Shown here piece by piece: positions 47,742 to 55,609 of a stretch of 64,000 bases of DNA. The stretch covers positions 62,001 through 126,000 of the forward strand of contig JAGOQJ010000003.1 of NCBI GenBank assembly GCA_017991595.1, given 5' to 3'. The stretch comes from Candidatus Didemnitutus sp. Lineage in GTDB: Bacteria; Verrucomicrobiota; Verrucomicrobiia; Opitutales; Opitutaceae. Position 1 is the first letter of the stretch. The number at the start of each line of letters is the position of its first letter. The position numbers and the translations under genes were made by a program. The notes beneath the pieces are model-generated. The model saw nothing but the letters and a program-made list of their open reading frames with translations. It made no database searches and was not told where the DNA came from.

Positions 47742-48746
47742 TCAATGCGCCGGGAAATCGCGCGGCAGCGTTGCGGGCACTTGGCGGGCGGCGGCGGCGG
47801 TGAATTGCCGACCGAGGCGCTGGCCCAGCAGGTGCAGGAAACCCGCGCGCCGGCCCATCATCGCCCAGAACACGCGCCGGTTGGCGACAAAGGCTTCGCG
47901 GTCCGCCGGTGCGAGGAAGCGTCCGGCCTGCTCGAAGGCCAGCAGGCCGAGTTGGCGGCGCATGCGACGCTCGTCGAGCGAGGGACGCTGCGGCAGCTCA
48001 TGCAGGAAAAGCTGGTGATAGTCCGCGAGGTTGCCGGCCTTGCGCACGAGCCGACTGGTGTCGTTGTTGCGGTGGAGCCGGTAGGCGGCCAGGACCTGCC
48101 GGGTGACCGCGCCGCCGCCGTGCTGCAGCGCACGCAGCCACATCTCCCAATCGGCCACGTGCGGGAAGCGCGGGTCGAATCCGCCGTGGCGCTCGTAGAA
48201 GTCCCGGCGCATGACGATCGTCGGGGTGACGAAGGGATTCGTGTAGAAGGTGTCGTCGCTCAGCGCGAGACGCCCGTCGTTCGGGAAGCCGGGCGACACC
48301 GTGTAAGCGACACCCTGCTCGTCCATGACGAGCGAGCGTGTTGCATAAAAAGCGCAGTCGGGCTGGGCGTCGGCGAGCCGTTCGATGGTGGGGTAGAATC
48401 CCGGCAGCACGGCATCGTCGCCGTGGAGGATATGCACGAGATGGCCGCGCGAGCGGGCGATGCAGGCGTTAAAATTGGCGATCGCGCCGACGTTGGCCGG
48501 GTGACGGTAGAACGTGACGCGCCCGTCCGGGGCCAGTTCGCGGACGACGGCGGCCGGGTCGTCGCGGGTGGAGCAGTCGTCGATGACCTCGACCTGCATC
48601 TGGTCGGCGCCGGGGTCCTGCGCCAGCACCGAGCGGAGCGTCTCGCGCAGGTAGTCCGCGCAATTGTAGGTCGGGATCATCACCGACCAGCGCGGGCGCG
48701 CGGTGGTGGCGGGGACGGGGGCGATGGCGGGTGGTTTCAGCTCCAT
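47742..48746 (-). CDS. Glycosyltransferase family 2
   Basis: 334 residues from the ATG at 48746 (MELKPPAIAPVPATTARPRW), overlapping the flavoprotein gene by 10 bp. GT-A core: WSVMIPTYNCADYLRETLRS, VEVIDDCSTRDDPAAV, and LVHILHGDDAVLPGFYPTIE (G-D-D in the D-x-D position). The acceptor side is GFDPRFPHVADWEMWLRALQ. A basic C-terminal region follows. Repeat-unit assembly is the likely role. The long ORF that extends to 49562 is a shadow. Confidence 0.9.
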   Translation of the reverse strand: MELKPPAIAPVPATTARPRWSVMIPTYNCADYLRETLRSVLAQDPGADQMQVEVIDDCSTRDDPAAVVRELAPDGRVTFYRHPANVGAIANFNACIARSRGHLVHILHGDDAVLPGFYPTIERLADAQPDCAFYATRSLVMDEQGVAYTVSPGFPNDGRLALSDDTFYTNPFVTPTIVMRRDFYERHGGFDPRFPHVADWEMWLRALQHGGGAVTRQVLAAYRLHRNNDTSRLVRKAGNLADYHQLFLHELPQRPSLDERRMRRQLGLLAFEQAGRFLAPADREAFVANRRVFWAMMGRRAGFLHLLGQRLGRQFTAAAARQVPATLPRDFPAH

Positions 48747-50146
48747 CGTTCGAAGGGCCAGGGGTGACGGCGGCTGTTGGCGTGGTTGGGGTCGCGGAGC
48801 GTGATTTCCTCGCGACCGTGGAGCAGACGCTCGACGACCTCGACGCCCTGCATGAAGGAGTGGTCTTGGTTGCTGACCTCGTATTTCCAAGCGCCGAAGC
48901 GTCCGCGCGAATAGATGTCCTGCTGTTCGAAGGCGGGCAGGATTTGCGCCAGCGCGCGGTCGCGGTGCAGGCCGGGGGTCGGATAGCCGTAGGCGGCGCG
49001 ATAGCTCCAGGTGGAGACGAGCTCGTCCCGGCTGGCGATGAGGCCGGTGGCGATCGCGCCATCGATGACCTGATTGAGCAGACGCGCGTGGTCGACAGGC
49101 TTGTCGGGCGACTCGGAAACCTCCGCCATGAGCGACCAGTGGCGCGAGGGATCGGGGACGTTCTGGGGCGAGTAGTTGCTGAAGACCGTGACGCGGTAGA
49201 ACGGGCAGTTGTCCTCGGGGAAATACATCCAGCATTTCGTCTTCAACTCCGCGCGCGGCTGGCCGCGCAGGCCGAGGCCGAAGATGTTGGAGGAGGAGTA
49301 GAGCAGGCCTTCCTCGGCGACGGCATCGAATTCGTGGCGGCCGGTGAGGCGGATGAGTTCGCGCAGCGGCAGGGTCGAGACGAGGCGGTCGTAGGCGAAG
49401 ACCTCGCCGCGCTCCGTGTGGACCTCGCGACGCGTGGGGTCGATGCGGACGATCTTCGTGCCGAGGCGTAGCCGGTCGGCGGGCAGACGGGCGGCGCAGG
49501 CGCGCCAGATGGCACCGGTGCCGCCGCGGAGCGGGAACTGGAAGGTGTTGTTCGGGCCCCACGAGAGATCGTCGCGGGCGTGGACGAGATTTTGCAGCAC
49601 GCGACCGAGGTCGGTGACGGCGACGCGTTCGCCCACCCAGACGGCGTTGAGTTTCTCGGGCGGATAGGCCCAGACCTTGAAATTATAGGGCCGCAGGAAC
49701 ACCTCGGCGATGCCCGGGCCGAAATTGGCATCGATCCACTGGCCGAAATCGGCCGGGCGCGGACGCGGGTGGCGCGTGATCTCCACCAAGCCCTGAAGAC
49801 AGCGGTCGAGGTCGGCCGGCGGCAAGCGACGGATGTTGTTCTGGAACGGGTAGGGGATGAAACGATCGCGCATCCAGACCCACGATTCGCGCTGGTGACG
49901 CAGCCAGCCGTCGGCCCCGAGGAACTCGGTCATCGCGCGATCGAAGTAGTCGTAGTGGGAGAATTGGACGTGGCCGCCGATGTCCCACGTGAAGCCGGCT
50001 TCGTCGACAAACGAGGCGGAGAGACCGCCGGCGTGCGGGGCGCCTTCGAGCAACAACCAGTCGGTTTGCCCGGTTTCCTGCAGTCGCCAAGCGGCACCGA
50101 GACCGGTGGGACCGGCCCCGAGGATGAGAAGGGGGATGCGCGTCAT
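48737..50146 (-). CDS. FAD-dependent UDP-galactopyranose mutase-like / protoporphyrinogen-oxidase-like protein
   Basis: 469 residues from the ATG at 50146 (MTRIPLLILGAGPTGLGAAW), with the dinucleotide fold at residues 8-20 and LLEGAPHAGGLSAS closing it. The segment FLRPYNFKVWAYPPEKLNAV resembles the P-Y-N-x-K-x-W element of UDP-galactopyranose mutases. F-x-F-P-L-R-G-G-T-G-A-I-W is the flavin motif of the wider amine-oxidase/Glf superfamily. It could convert a UDP-hexopyranose to the furanose form, or desaturate a sugar. It overlaps Wzt by 4 bp and GT2 by 10 bp, so it belongs to the operon. Confidence 0.75.
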   Translation of the reverse strand: MTRIPLLILGAGPTGLGAAWRLQETGQTDWLLLEGAPHAGGLSASFVDEAGFTWDIGGHVQFSHYDYFDRAMTEFLGADGWLRHQRESWVWMRDRFIPYPFQNNIRRLPPADLDRCLQGLVEITRHPRPRPADFGQWIDANFGPGIAEVFLRPYNFKVWAYPPEKLNAVWVGERVAVTDLGRVLQNLVHARDDLSWGPNNTFQFPLRGGTGAIWRACAARLPADRLRLGTKIVRIDPTRREVHTERGEVFAYDRLVSTLPLRELIRLTGRHEFDAVAEEGLLYSSSNIFGLGLRGQPRAELKTKCWMYFPEDNCPFYRVTVFSNYSPQNVPDPSRHWSLMAEVSESPDKPVDHARLLNQVIDGAIATGLIASRDELVSTWSYRAAYGYPTPGLHRDRALAQILPAFEQQDIYSRGRFGAWKYEVSNQDHSFMQGVEVVERLLHGREEITLRDPNHANSRRHPWPFERWS

Positions 50147-51411
50147 GAGAGGCGGCGTGGGTCTTGGTGATGAGCCCGCAGCAGGAAGGAGCCTTGACCG
50201 TCCTGCTGTTGGAATTGCCATCCAGCGTGATCGTTCTGCCGGGGCGTGATTTGGAAGCGCAACGCGTGCTCCAGGTAGTCGTGGAAGCGCACGCCGCTGT
50301 CCGCGAGCATCAGGTCCATGGTGTAGCGACCGGCCGCCAGCTGAGGCAGCTGCAACTCGAAGCGGAATTCATACTTTCCCGGAGCCAGCCGGTGATCGCG
50401 CCCCTCGACGAGGCCGCCGGCGTGCAGCGCGAGCGGCAAGCCATCCGGACCGCGCAGCAGACACTCGACCGCGATCCGGGTCTCGCGCTGCACCTCCGCC
50501 TTGAGGCACACGATCACCGGATCGCGGGACAGGAGTTCGTTGGTGGCATTCTCGTGGACGAGCAGGGTCGCATCGCTAATCCGCGCGTCGCCCGTGCCTT
50601 CGAGGCGCCGCGCCTGCGAGAAGCCGTGGCCTTCTGCGCCGGCCAATCCGAGGTATTCGGCGACGACGTCGGCCACTGGGCCAGTGCGCGACACGCTGCC
50701 CTGCTTGAGCAGGATCGCGCGGGAACACAGCTCGCGGACGGCGCCCATCTGGTGGCTGACAAACAGCACGGTGCGTCCCTCGTTGCGCGAGACCTCGCGC
50801 ATCTTGCCGAGGCACTTCTGCTGAAACTGCACGTCGCCCACGGCCAGCACCTCGTCGACGATGAGGATCTCGGGCTCGAGGTGCGCGGCGACGGCGAAGG
50901 CGAGCCGCACATACATGCCGCTGCTGTAGCGCTTCACCGGCGTGTCGAGGAAGCGCTCCACCTCGGCGAAGGCGACGATCTCGTCGAACTTCCGCCGGAT
51001 CTCCTCGCGGCGCATGCCGAGGATGGCGCCGTTGAGGAAGATGTTCTCGCGCCCGCTGAGCTCGGGATGGAACCCCGTGCCCACCTCGAGCAGGCTGGCG
51101 ACGCGGCCGTGGAGGGCGATGCGGCCCTGCGTGGGCTCGGTGATGCGCGAGAGGATCTTGAGCAGCGTGGACTTGCCGGCGCCGTTGCGGCCGATGATGC
51201 CCACGACCTCGCCGGGTTGCACCTCGAAGCTCACATCGCGCAGCGCCCAGAATTCCTCCTCCTCGGTCTGCTGCGCACGGAGGCGGGAGAACAGCGCACG
51301 CACGCCGCCCGTCAGGGCGTCGCGCAGCGTGTCGGGACGTTTCTCGTGGTCGATGACGTAGCGTTTCGAGACGTGGTCGACACGGATGGCGGGCAAAGCG
51401 GAAGCACTCAT
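50143..51411 (-). CDS. Polysaccharide ABC transporter ATP-binding protein (Wzt-like) with C-terminal carbohydrate-binding domain
   Basis: 422 residues from the ATG at 51411 (MSASALPAIRVDHVSKRYVI). Walker A is GRNGAGKS at about 74-81, the Q-loop region is RVASLLEVGTGFHPELSG, the signature is YSSGMYVRLAFAVA (the Wzt variant), and Walker B is ILIVDEVLAVGD. After about residue 260 an extra ~150-residue domain with beta-rich character follows, as in Wzt proteins that recognise the modified chain end before export. It pairs with the permease 10 bp upstream. It energises export of lipid-linked polysaccharide across the inner membrane. Confidence 0.93.
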   Translation of the reverse strand: MSASALPAIRVDHVSKRYVIDHEKRPDTLRDALTGGVRALFSRLRAQQTEEEEFWALRDVSFEVQPGEVVGIIGRNGAGKSTLLKILSRITEPTQGRIALHGRVASLLEVGTGFHPELSGRENIFLNGAILGMRREEIRRKFDEIVAFAEVERFLDTPVKRYSSGMYVRLAFAVAAHLEPEILIVDEVLAVGDVQFQQKCLGKMREVSRNEGRTVLFVSHQMGAVRELCSRAILLKQGSVSRTGPVADVVAEYLGLAGAEGHGFSQARRLEGTGDARISDATLLVHENATNELLSRDPVIVCLKAEVQRETRIAVECLLRGPDGLPLALHAGGLVEGRDHRLAPGKYEFRFELQLPQLAAGRYTMDLMLADSGVRFHDYLEHALRFQITPRQNDHAGWQFQQQDGQGSFLLRAHHQDPRRLS

Positions 51412-51421
51412 GGGCGCGGGG

Positions 51422-52264
51422 TCAGATGATGTCCGCAAATTTTTTCTCCGTGCGGCGGAAGAACCACACGCCGCTCCCGACAAGGAGCAGGATCGCCACC
51501 GCCGAACTGCTGACGCTCCAGGCCGAGAGCTGATGCTGGCCGCCGAGGAGGCACCAGCGGAAGCCGTCGATCACACCCGTGAGTGGGTTCAGCGACATCA
51601 GGTCGCGCCAGTTGGGGAAGAAGTCCGTGCGGAAACCCACCGGCGAGACGAAGATGCCGACCTGCAGCACGAAGGGCACGATGAAGCGGAAGTCGCGATA
51701 CTTCACCGTCAGCGCCGTCATCCACAACCCCGTGCCGAAAGCCACGCCCAGCGCCATGAGCACGAAGCCCGGGAGCAGGAGCCAGTGCCACGTCGGCCAT
51801 TGACCATACCACACGCTGAGCACCGCGAACATCGCCAGCACCACCGCGAAGTCCACCAACGCGACCGCGAGCGACGAGAGCGGCACGATCATGCGGGGAA
51901 AATACACCTTCGAGACCAGGCTCGAGTTGGAGACGATGCTGGCGCTGGAGCCGGAGAGCGCGTTGGAGAAGAGCTGCCAGGCCATCACACCCGACAGCAC
52001 CAGCAACGGGTAGGGCACGCCGCCCGCCGGCATCTTGGCCAGATTCTGGAAGATGAAGACAAAGATCGCCGTCGTGATCGCCGGTTGGATGAACGCCCAC
52101 GCCACGCCCAGCGCGGCCTGCTTGTAGCGCACCTTCACGTCGCGCCAGGCGAGGAAGCCGAGCAATTCGCGGTAGCGCCAGACGTCGCGCCAGTAGTGGC
52201 GCTCCGTGCGCCCGGCCTCGAGGATCAGGCCTGTGTCGTCGAGGGTTTGGTCCGGCGAGGGCAT
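51422..52264 (-). CDS. Polysaccharide ABC transporter permease (Wzm-like)
   Basis: 280 residues (MPSPDQTLDDTGLILEAGRT). ABC2-type membrane protein with about six TM helices, and the amphipathic coupling start YRELLGFLAWRDVKVRYKQA followed by ALGVAWAFIQPAITTAIFVF. Other family elements are SKVYFPRMIVPLSSLAVALV and LQVGIFVSPVGFRTDFFPNW. It forms the translocation channel with the Wzt partner. A clear SD site precedes it. It is the promoter-proximal gene of the 28-gene minus-strand locus. Confidence 0.93.
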   Translation of the reverse strand: MPSPDQTLDDTGLILEAGRTERHYWRDVWRYRELLGFLAWRDVKVRYKQAALGVAWAFIQPAITTAIFVFIFQNLAKMPAGGVPYPLLVLSGVMAWQLFSNALSGSSASIVSNSSLVSKVYFPRMIVPLSSLAVALVDFAVVLAMFAVLSVWYGQWPTWHWLLLPGFVLMALGVAFGTGLWMTALTVKYRDFRFIVPFVLQVGIFVSPVGFRTDFFPNWRDLMSLNPLTGVIDGFRWCLLGGQHQLSAWSVSSSAVAILLLVGSGVWFFRRTEKKFADII

Positions 52265-52273
52265 GCGGATAGG

Positions 52274-52279
52274 CTCCTT
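52274..52279 (-). promoter_or_regulatory. Strong ribosome binding site of the Wzm gene
   Basis: AAGGAG on the minus strand, 9 nt before the ATG at 52264. It is the clearest Shine-Dalgarno in the window; most other genes lack one. It sits in an AT-rich patch (52279-52295). The full intergenic region (52265-52448) probably holds the locus promoter, but no -35/-10 pair fits well. Confidence 0.65.
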
Positions 52280-52448
52280 AAATTAAACTAGGGTGAAACC
52301 ACTAAATGCTTCGCCGGGTCACTTCGGTGATGAAGCGGCAAGCGGGCGGGCATGGGTGGCTTCGACGGGGCAATCGTCAGGCCGAATCGGCTCTCGAAAA
52401 GTCCACCGCAAGGCATCGGACAAGGCAACGGCTTTTTGGCGCAAAACC

Positions 52449-52988
52449 TTACGCGCAAATGGCTTTGCTTATTTCCTCGGCTTTTGCGGGCGAGGTGAGC
52501 AAGGCCACCAGATGCAGGCCGAAGTCGAGCGCCGTGCCGGCGCCGCGCGAGGTCGTGATGCGGCCATCTGTCACAATTCGTTCGCCCAGCCTTATATCCG
52601 ACAGTTCGTCGGCCACCGAAAAATGGGCCGTATAGGCCTTGCCGGCCAGCAAACCGGCATCGGCGAGCACAGTCGGGGCGGCGCAGATGGCGGCAATCCA
52701 GCGCCCGGCTTCGGCGTGCCGGCGCAGCAGGGCGGACACGCGCGGGTCGGCGCGCAGATGCTTCACGCCCGGACCGCCGGGCACGAACACGAGGTCAAAC
52801 AGGCCGTGCTCGACCGCGCTCAGCGCCGCGTCGGCATGCGCCGTGATCTGGCTCCGACCCGTGGCGTGGCGGTTCTCGGCCAGCGAGGCGACCGTCACTT
52901 CCACGCCGGCCCGGCGCAGCAGGTCCACGGGCGTGAACGTCTCGATTTCCTCGAACCCTTCGGCCAACAGCGTGAGCACGGTGGACAT
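52449..52988 (-). CDS. DJ-1/PfpI family protein
   Basis: 179 residues from the ATG at 52988; a TTG two codons upstream is less likely. The DJ-1 fold is marked by LTLLAEGFEEIETFTPVDLL, with the conserved Glu of GFEEIE, VFVPGGPGVKHLR, and the nucleophile elbow AAICAAPTVLADAG (Cys). The reactive-cysteine family includes chaperones, deglycases (activity debated) and stress proteins such as YajL. It is a stand-alone minus-strand gene, 184 bp above the Wzm gene and divergent from the SDR gene. Confidence 0.92.
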   Translation of the reverse strand: MSTVLTLLAEGFEEIETFTPVDLLRRAGVEVTVASLAENRHATGRSQITAHADAALSAVEHGLFDLVFVPGGPGVKHLRADPRVSALLRRHAEAGRWIAAICAAPTVLADAGLLAGKAYTAHFSVADELSDIRLGERIVTDGRITTSRGAGTALDFGLHLVALLTSPAKAEEISKAICA

Positions 52989-53120
52989 GCGCAAGGAAGT
53001 AACGTGCCACCGGGGACAGTGACAAGAGTGCAGCGCGACTCACGGACGCGCACCGGTGCGCCGGCCCGTGGACGGGTTCTCCCCTTGAGCCTTGGCCGCT
53101 TGTGATTTGATACTGCTGCG

Positions 53121-54029
53121 ATGCAGACCATCGCGCCTTCCCATCTCGTCATCTTCGGCTGCGGCTACGTGGGCACGGCGTTCGCGCGCGAGGCCTTGCG
53201 CCGCGGGATGCGTGTCACGGCGTTGACGCGCAATGCGACGCGCGCTGGCGAGCTGCGGGCGCTTGGCCTCGAGGTCGTCGAAGGCGAATTGGCGGACCAC
53301 GCCTGGCATGCGCGGATCGCGCGCGGCGATTGGGTGCTCAACACCGTCAGCGCCGCCGATCCCACGCCCGAGGGCTACCGCCGTTCCTACGTCGACGGCA
53401 TGCGCTCGATCCTCGCGTGGGCGGCGGGGCTGGAGCGTCCGATCGGCACCTTTCTCTACACGAGCAGCACGGGCGTCTATCCGCAGGGCGGCGGCGCGGA
53501 GGTCGACGAGACGGCGTCCACCGCGCACGCGTCGGTCACGGGCCGTATCCTCGTCGAGACCGAGGATCTGCTGCGCGCCGCGCCGGCGACGGCGGTCGCG
53601 CGCTGGTTCATCCTGCGGCTGGCGGGCATCTACGGACCGGGCCGGCATTACTTGCTGAATGCGTTGCGCGCGGGCACGACGCAGTTCGGCGGCTCGCCCG
53701 CGTTCCGCATGAACCTCGCGCACCGCGACGACATCATCGCCGCGCTCTTCGCCTGCGCCGAGGCGCCGCCGGAGGTGGCGAACGAGATTGGCAACGTCAG
53801 CGACGGTGCGCCTGCGACGAAGCAGGAACTGCTCGCGTGGCTCGCGCACGAGATCGGCGCGCCCGCGCCAAGCTTCGACGGCGCGCCCGCCGGCAGCGCG
53901 CGCAAGGGGGGCGACCCGACGCCCGATCGCATCATTCGCAGCGACAAGCTGCGCCGCCTCGTGGGATGGCAGCCGCGGCACGCGGATTTCCGCGCCGGTT
54001 ATCGCGCCATCCTCGGGCGCGAAGTCTAG
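53121..54029 (+). CDS. Atypical extended SDR, NAD(P)-binding (YeeZ-like)
   Basis: 302 residues. The nucleotide motif is VIFGCGYVGTAFAREALRRG. The segment FLYTSSTGVYPQGGGAEVDE replaces the usual Ser region, and the position of the YxxxK dyad reads VTGRILVETEDLL, so the catalytic tyrosine and lysine are missing. ILRLAGIYGPGRH follows as in epimerases. This matches the YeeZ-like atypical SDR group, whose function is unknown. It stands alone 64 bp before ybaB. Confidence 0.8.
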   Translation: MQTIAPSHLVIFGCGYVGTAFAREALRRGMRVTALTRNATRAGELRALGLEVVEGELADHAWHARIARGDWVLNTVSAADPTPEGYRRSYVDGMRSILAWAAGLERPIGTFLYTSSTGVYPQGGGAEVDETASTAHASVTGRILVETEDLLRAAPATAVARWFILRLAGIYGPGRHYLLNALRAGTTQFGGSPAFRMNLAHRDDIIAALFACAEAPPEVANEIGNVSDGAPATKQELLAWLAHEIGAPAPSFDGAPAGSARKGGDPTPDRIIRSDKLRRLVGWQPRHADFRAGYRAILGREV

Positions 54030-54093
54030 CCTTGCCTCGACGAAAGCGGCGCGGCCCAATCGCGTTTTTCACTCTCCAACCCCCGCAAATTCC

Positions 54094-54402
54094 ATGGCCG
54101 GTGTAGGCAAACTCCTCAAACAAGCGCAGAAAATGCAGCGGCAGATCGAGGAACTGCAAAAGTCCCTCGAAGTGCGCGAGCTCGATATCTCCAGCGGCGG
54201 CGGCGCCGTGCAGGTGAAGATCAGCGGCGCAGGCAAGTTCCTCGCGCTGAAGCTCGACCCCGAGTTCCTCAAGGAGGAACCGAAGCTGATCGAAGAGACG
54301 CTGCTCGGCGCGATTCAGGAAGCCGCCACCAAGGCGAAGGAGCTGAACGATTCCGAGATGCAGAAGGTCTCGTCGGCGTTCCAGATGCCGGGGATGTTCT
54401 GA
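54094..54402 (+). CDS. ybaB: YbaB/EbfC family nucleoid-associated protein
   Basis: 102 residues from the ATG at 54094. The family pattern is LLKQAQKMQRQIEELQKSLE, then a beta strand region SGGGAVQVKISGAGKFLALK, then a helix EETLLGAIQEAATKAKELND and a short M-rich tail ending PGMF. The dimeric tweezer-shaped protein binds DNA. The ybaB-recR order is conserved in many bacteria, as here. A 93-bp spacer separates it from recR. Confidence 0.95.
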   Translation: MAGVGKLLKQAQKMQRQIEELQKSLEVRELDISSGGGAVQVKISGAGKFLALKLDPEFLKEEPKLIEETLLGAIQEAATKAKELNDSEMQKVSSAFQMPGMF

Positions 54403-54459
54403 CGTTTTTGATTTTCGGTGCTCGAGTTTCGCTGAGGTCCGGTGACCGGGCGTCGTTCT

Positions 54460-54495
54460 GAAATCGAAAGCCCGAAATCCAAAATCGAAAATTCC
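54460..54495 (+). repeat. Short degenerate GAAATC/AAAATCGAA repeat before recR
   Basis: The 36 bp just ahead of the recR ATG consist of near-repeats of the type GAAATCGAAA, CGAAATCC, AAAATCGAAAATTCC. They are unusually AT-rich for this genome. A complementary TTTTTGATTTTCGG lies at 54404-54417. There is no coding potential. It could be a low-complexity spacer or a remnant of an interspersed repeat. Confidence 0.5.
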
Positions 54496-55092
54496 ATGAC
54501 GCCCGCGCTCGAGCACCTGCAGAAGCAGCTGAAGCAGCTGCCCGGCGTCGGTTATCGCTCGGCCGAGCGCATGGCGTTGCACCTTCTCGTCGAGCAGCCG
54601 CACAAGCTCCCGGAGCTGGTGCGCGCGTTGCAGGCGGCGGCGGGCTCGGTGCGGCGTTGCGCGCGCTGCGGCAATCTCGCGGAGGAGGAGTGCTGCCCGA
54701 TCTGCGCGGACGAGCGCCGCGCCACCGGACAGCTCTGCGTCGTGGAAAACGTGCCCGACCTCGCGGCGATCGAGCGCTCCGGCGCCTACCGCGGCCGTTA
54801 TCACGTGTTGCACGGCAAGCTCTCGCCGATCCGCGGCGTCGCGCCCGAGCATCTGAATCTGCCGGCGTTGCTCGCGCGGCTCGCGAGCGGCGAGGTGGCG
54901 GAGCTCATCCTCGCACTGTCGAACGACGTCGAGGGCGAGGCCACCTGCCATTATCTCACCGACCGGCTGCCGCCGGGCGGCGCGGTCAAGATCACGCGCA
55001 TCGGCTTCGGCCTGCCCAGTGGCGGCGGCGTGCTCTATGCCGACCCCGTCACGCTGAAGAGCGCGCTCGAGGGACGGCGTTCCTATTCGTGA
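54496..55092 (+). CDS. recR: Recombination mediator protein RecR
   Basis: 198 residues from the ATG at 54496, chosen so that MTPALEHLQKQLKQLPGVGY starts the helix-hairpin-helix. An upstream frame start at 54442 would run through the AT-rich repeat. The four zinc cysteines are C55, C58, C67 and C70 (CARC...CPIC). The TOPRIM domain begins near LCVVENVPDLAAIERSGAYR, and the C-terminal Walker B-like region is GFGLPSGGGVLYAD. It loads RecA with RecF/RecO at gaps. Confidence 0.96.
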   Translation: MTPALEHLQKQLKQLPGVGYRSAERMALHLLVEQPHKLPELVRALQAAAGSVRRCARCGNLAEEECCPICADERRATGQLCVVENVPDLAAIERSGAYRGRYHVLHGKLSPIRGVAPEHLNLPALLARLASGEVAELILALSNDVEGEATCHYLTDRLPPGGAVKITRIGFGLPSGGGVLYADPVTLKSALEGRRSYS

Positions 55093-55138
55093 CTTGCCGG
55101 CCGACGGTCGGTCCGCCTAACTCGGTGCGTTCTTTGTC

Positions 55139-55213
55139 GCGGGTATAGTATATCGGCTATTATGCGGCTTTCCCAAAGCTGAGAGGAGGGTTCGACTCCC
55201 TCTACCCGCACCA
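55139..55213 (+). tRNA. tRNA-Gly (anticodon CCC), CCA encoded
   Basis: The 7-bp acceptor stem is GCGGGTA / TACCCGC, with discriminator A and an encoded CCA. The T arm is GAGGG-TTCGACT-CCCTC. The anticodon arm is CGGCT-TTCCCAA-AGCTG, with anticodon CCC at 55172-55174. The D stem is short and weak (three pairs, one G-T). It decodes GGG. It lies 46 bp after recR and 46 bp before the CC-repeat peptide. Confidence 0.93.
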
Positions 55214-55259
55214 AAGCGACGATTGGTCAGTCCACACCCCTGAACCCCAAAAATACAGA

Positions 55260-55457
55260 ATGAGAACCCTGAGACTGTGCGCCTTGCTCGCCCTTGGATT
55301 GGCATTCGGCTACACCTTCGGCGAGGCCGCCGAGGGCCAGAAGGCCAAGTGCTGCCAGAAGGCGGAGAAGGCCGGCAAGAAGTGCGACCACGCCTGCTGC
55401 GTCGAGGCCGCCAAGGATGGCAAGCAGTGCGAAAAATGCGGCGGCAAGAACAAGTAA
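55260..55457 (+). CDS. Small secreted cysteine-rich CC-repeat protein
   Basis: 65 residues. A signal peptide (RLCALLALGLAFGYTFGEA, cleavage near residue 24) is followed by a mature part of about 40 residues, rich in Lys and Cys. Mature cysteines are C31, C32, C42, C46, C47, C57 and C60. Residues 31-45 and 46-60 form a tandem 15-residue repeat of the form CC-x2-A-x-K-x-G-K-x-C-x3. Seven cysteines and H44 suggest metal binding or disulfide stapling outside the cytoplasm. I know no assigned function. A strong terminator follows. Confidence 0.75.
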   Translation: MRTLRLCALLALGLAFGYTFGEAAEGQKAKCCQKAEKAGKKCDHACCVEAAKDGKQCEKCGGKNK

Positions 55458-55495
55458 GCGCCGCCTGCTGACGGACCGATCCCAAGCAAATTTCC

Positions 55496-55527
55496 GAAGC
55501 CGCGCCTGACCCGCGCGGCTTCTTTTT
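55496..55527 (+). terminator. Rho-independent terminator after the CC-repeat gene
   Basis: 10-bp perfect stem GAAGCCGCGC / GCGCGGCTTC, 7-nt loop, followed by TTTTT. It lies 38 bp after the small gene's stop and supports that gene being transcribed. Confidence 0.92.
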
Positions 55528-55609
55528 GGCGCCGAGCAAACCGCGCGAGCGATAGGCGCGCCGCACATCCCAAGCGCATACGCTTTCCGGTAGCCGCTCG
55601 GCTGGGAGA

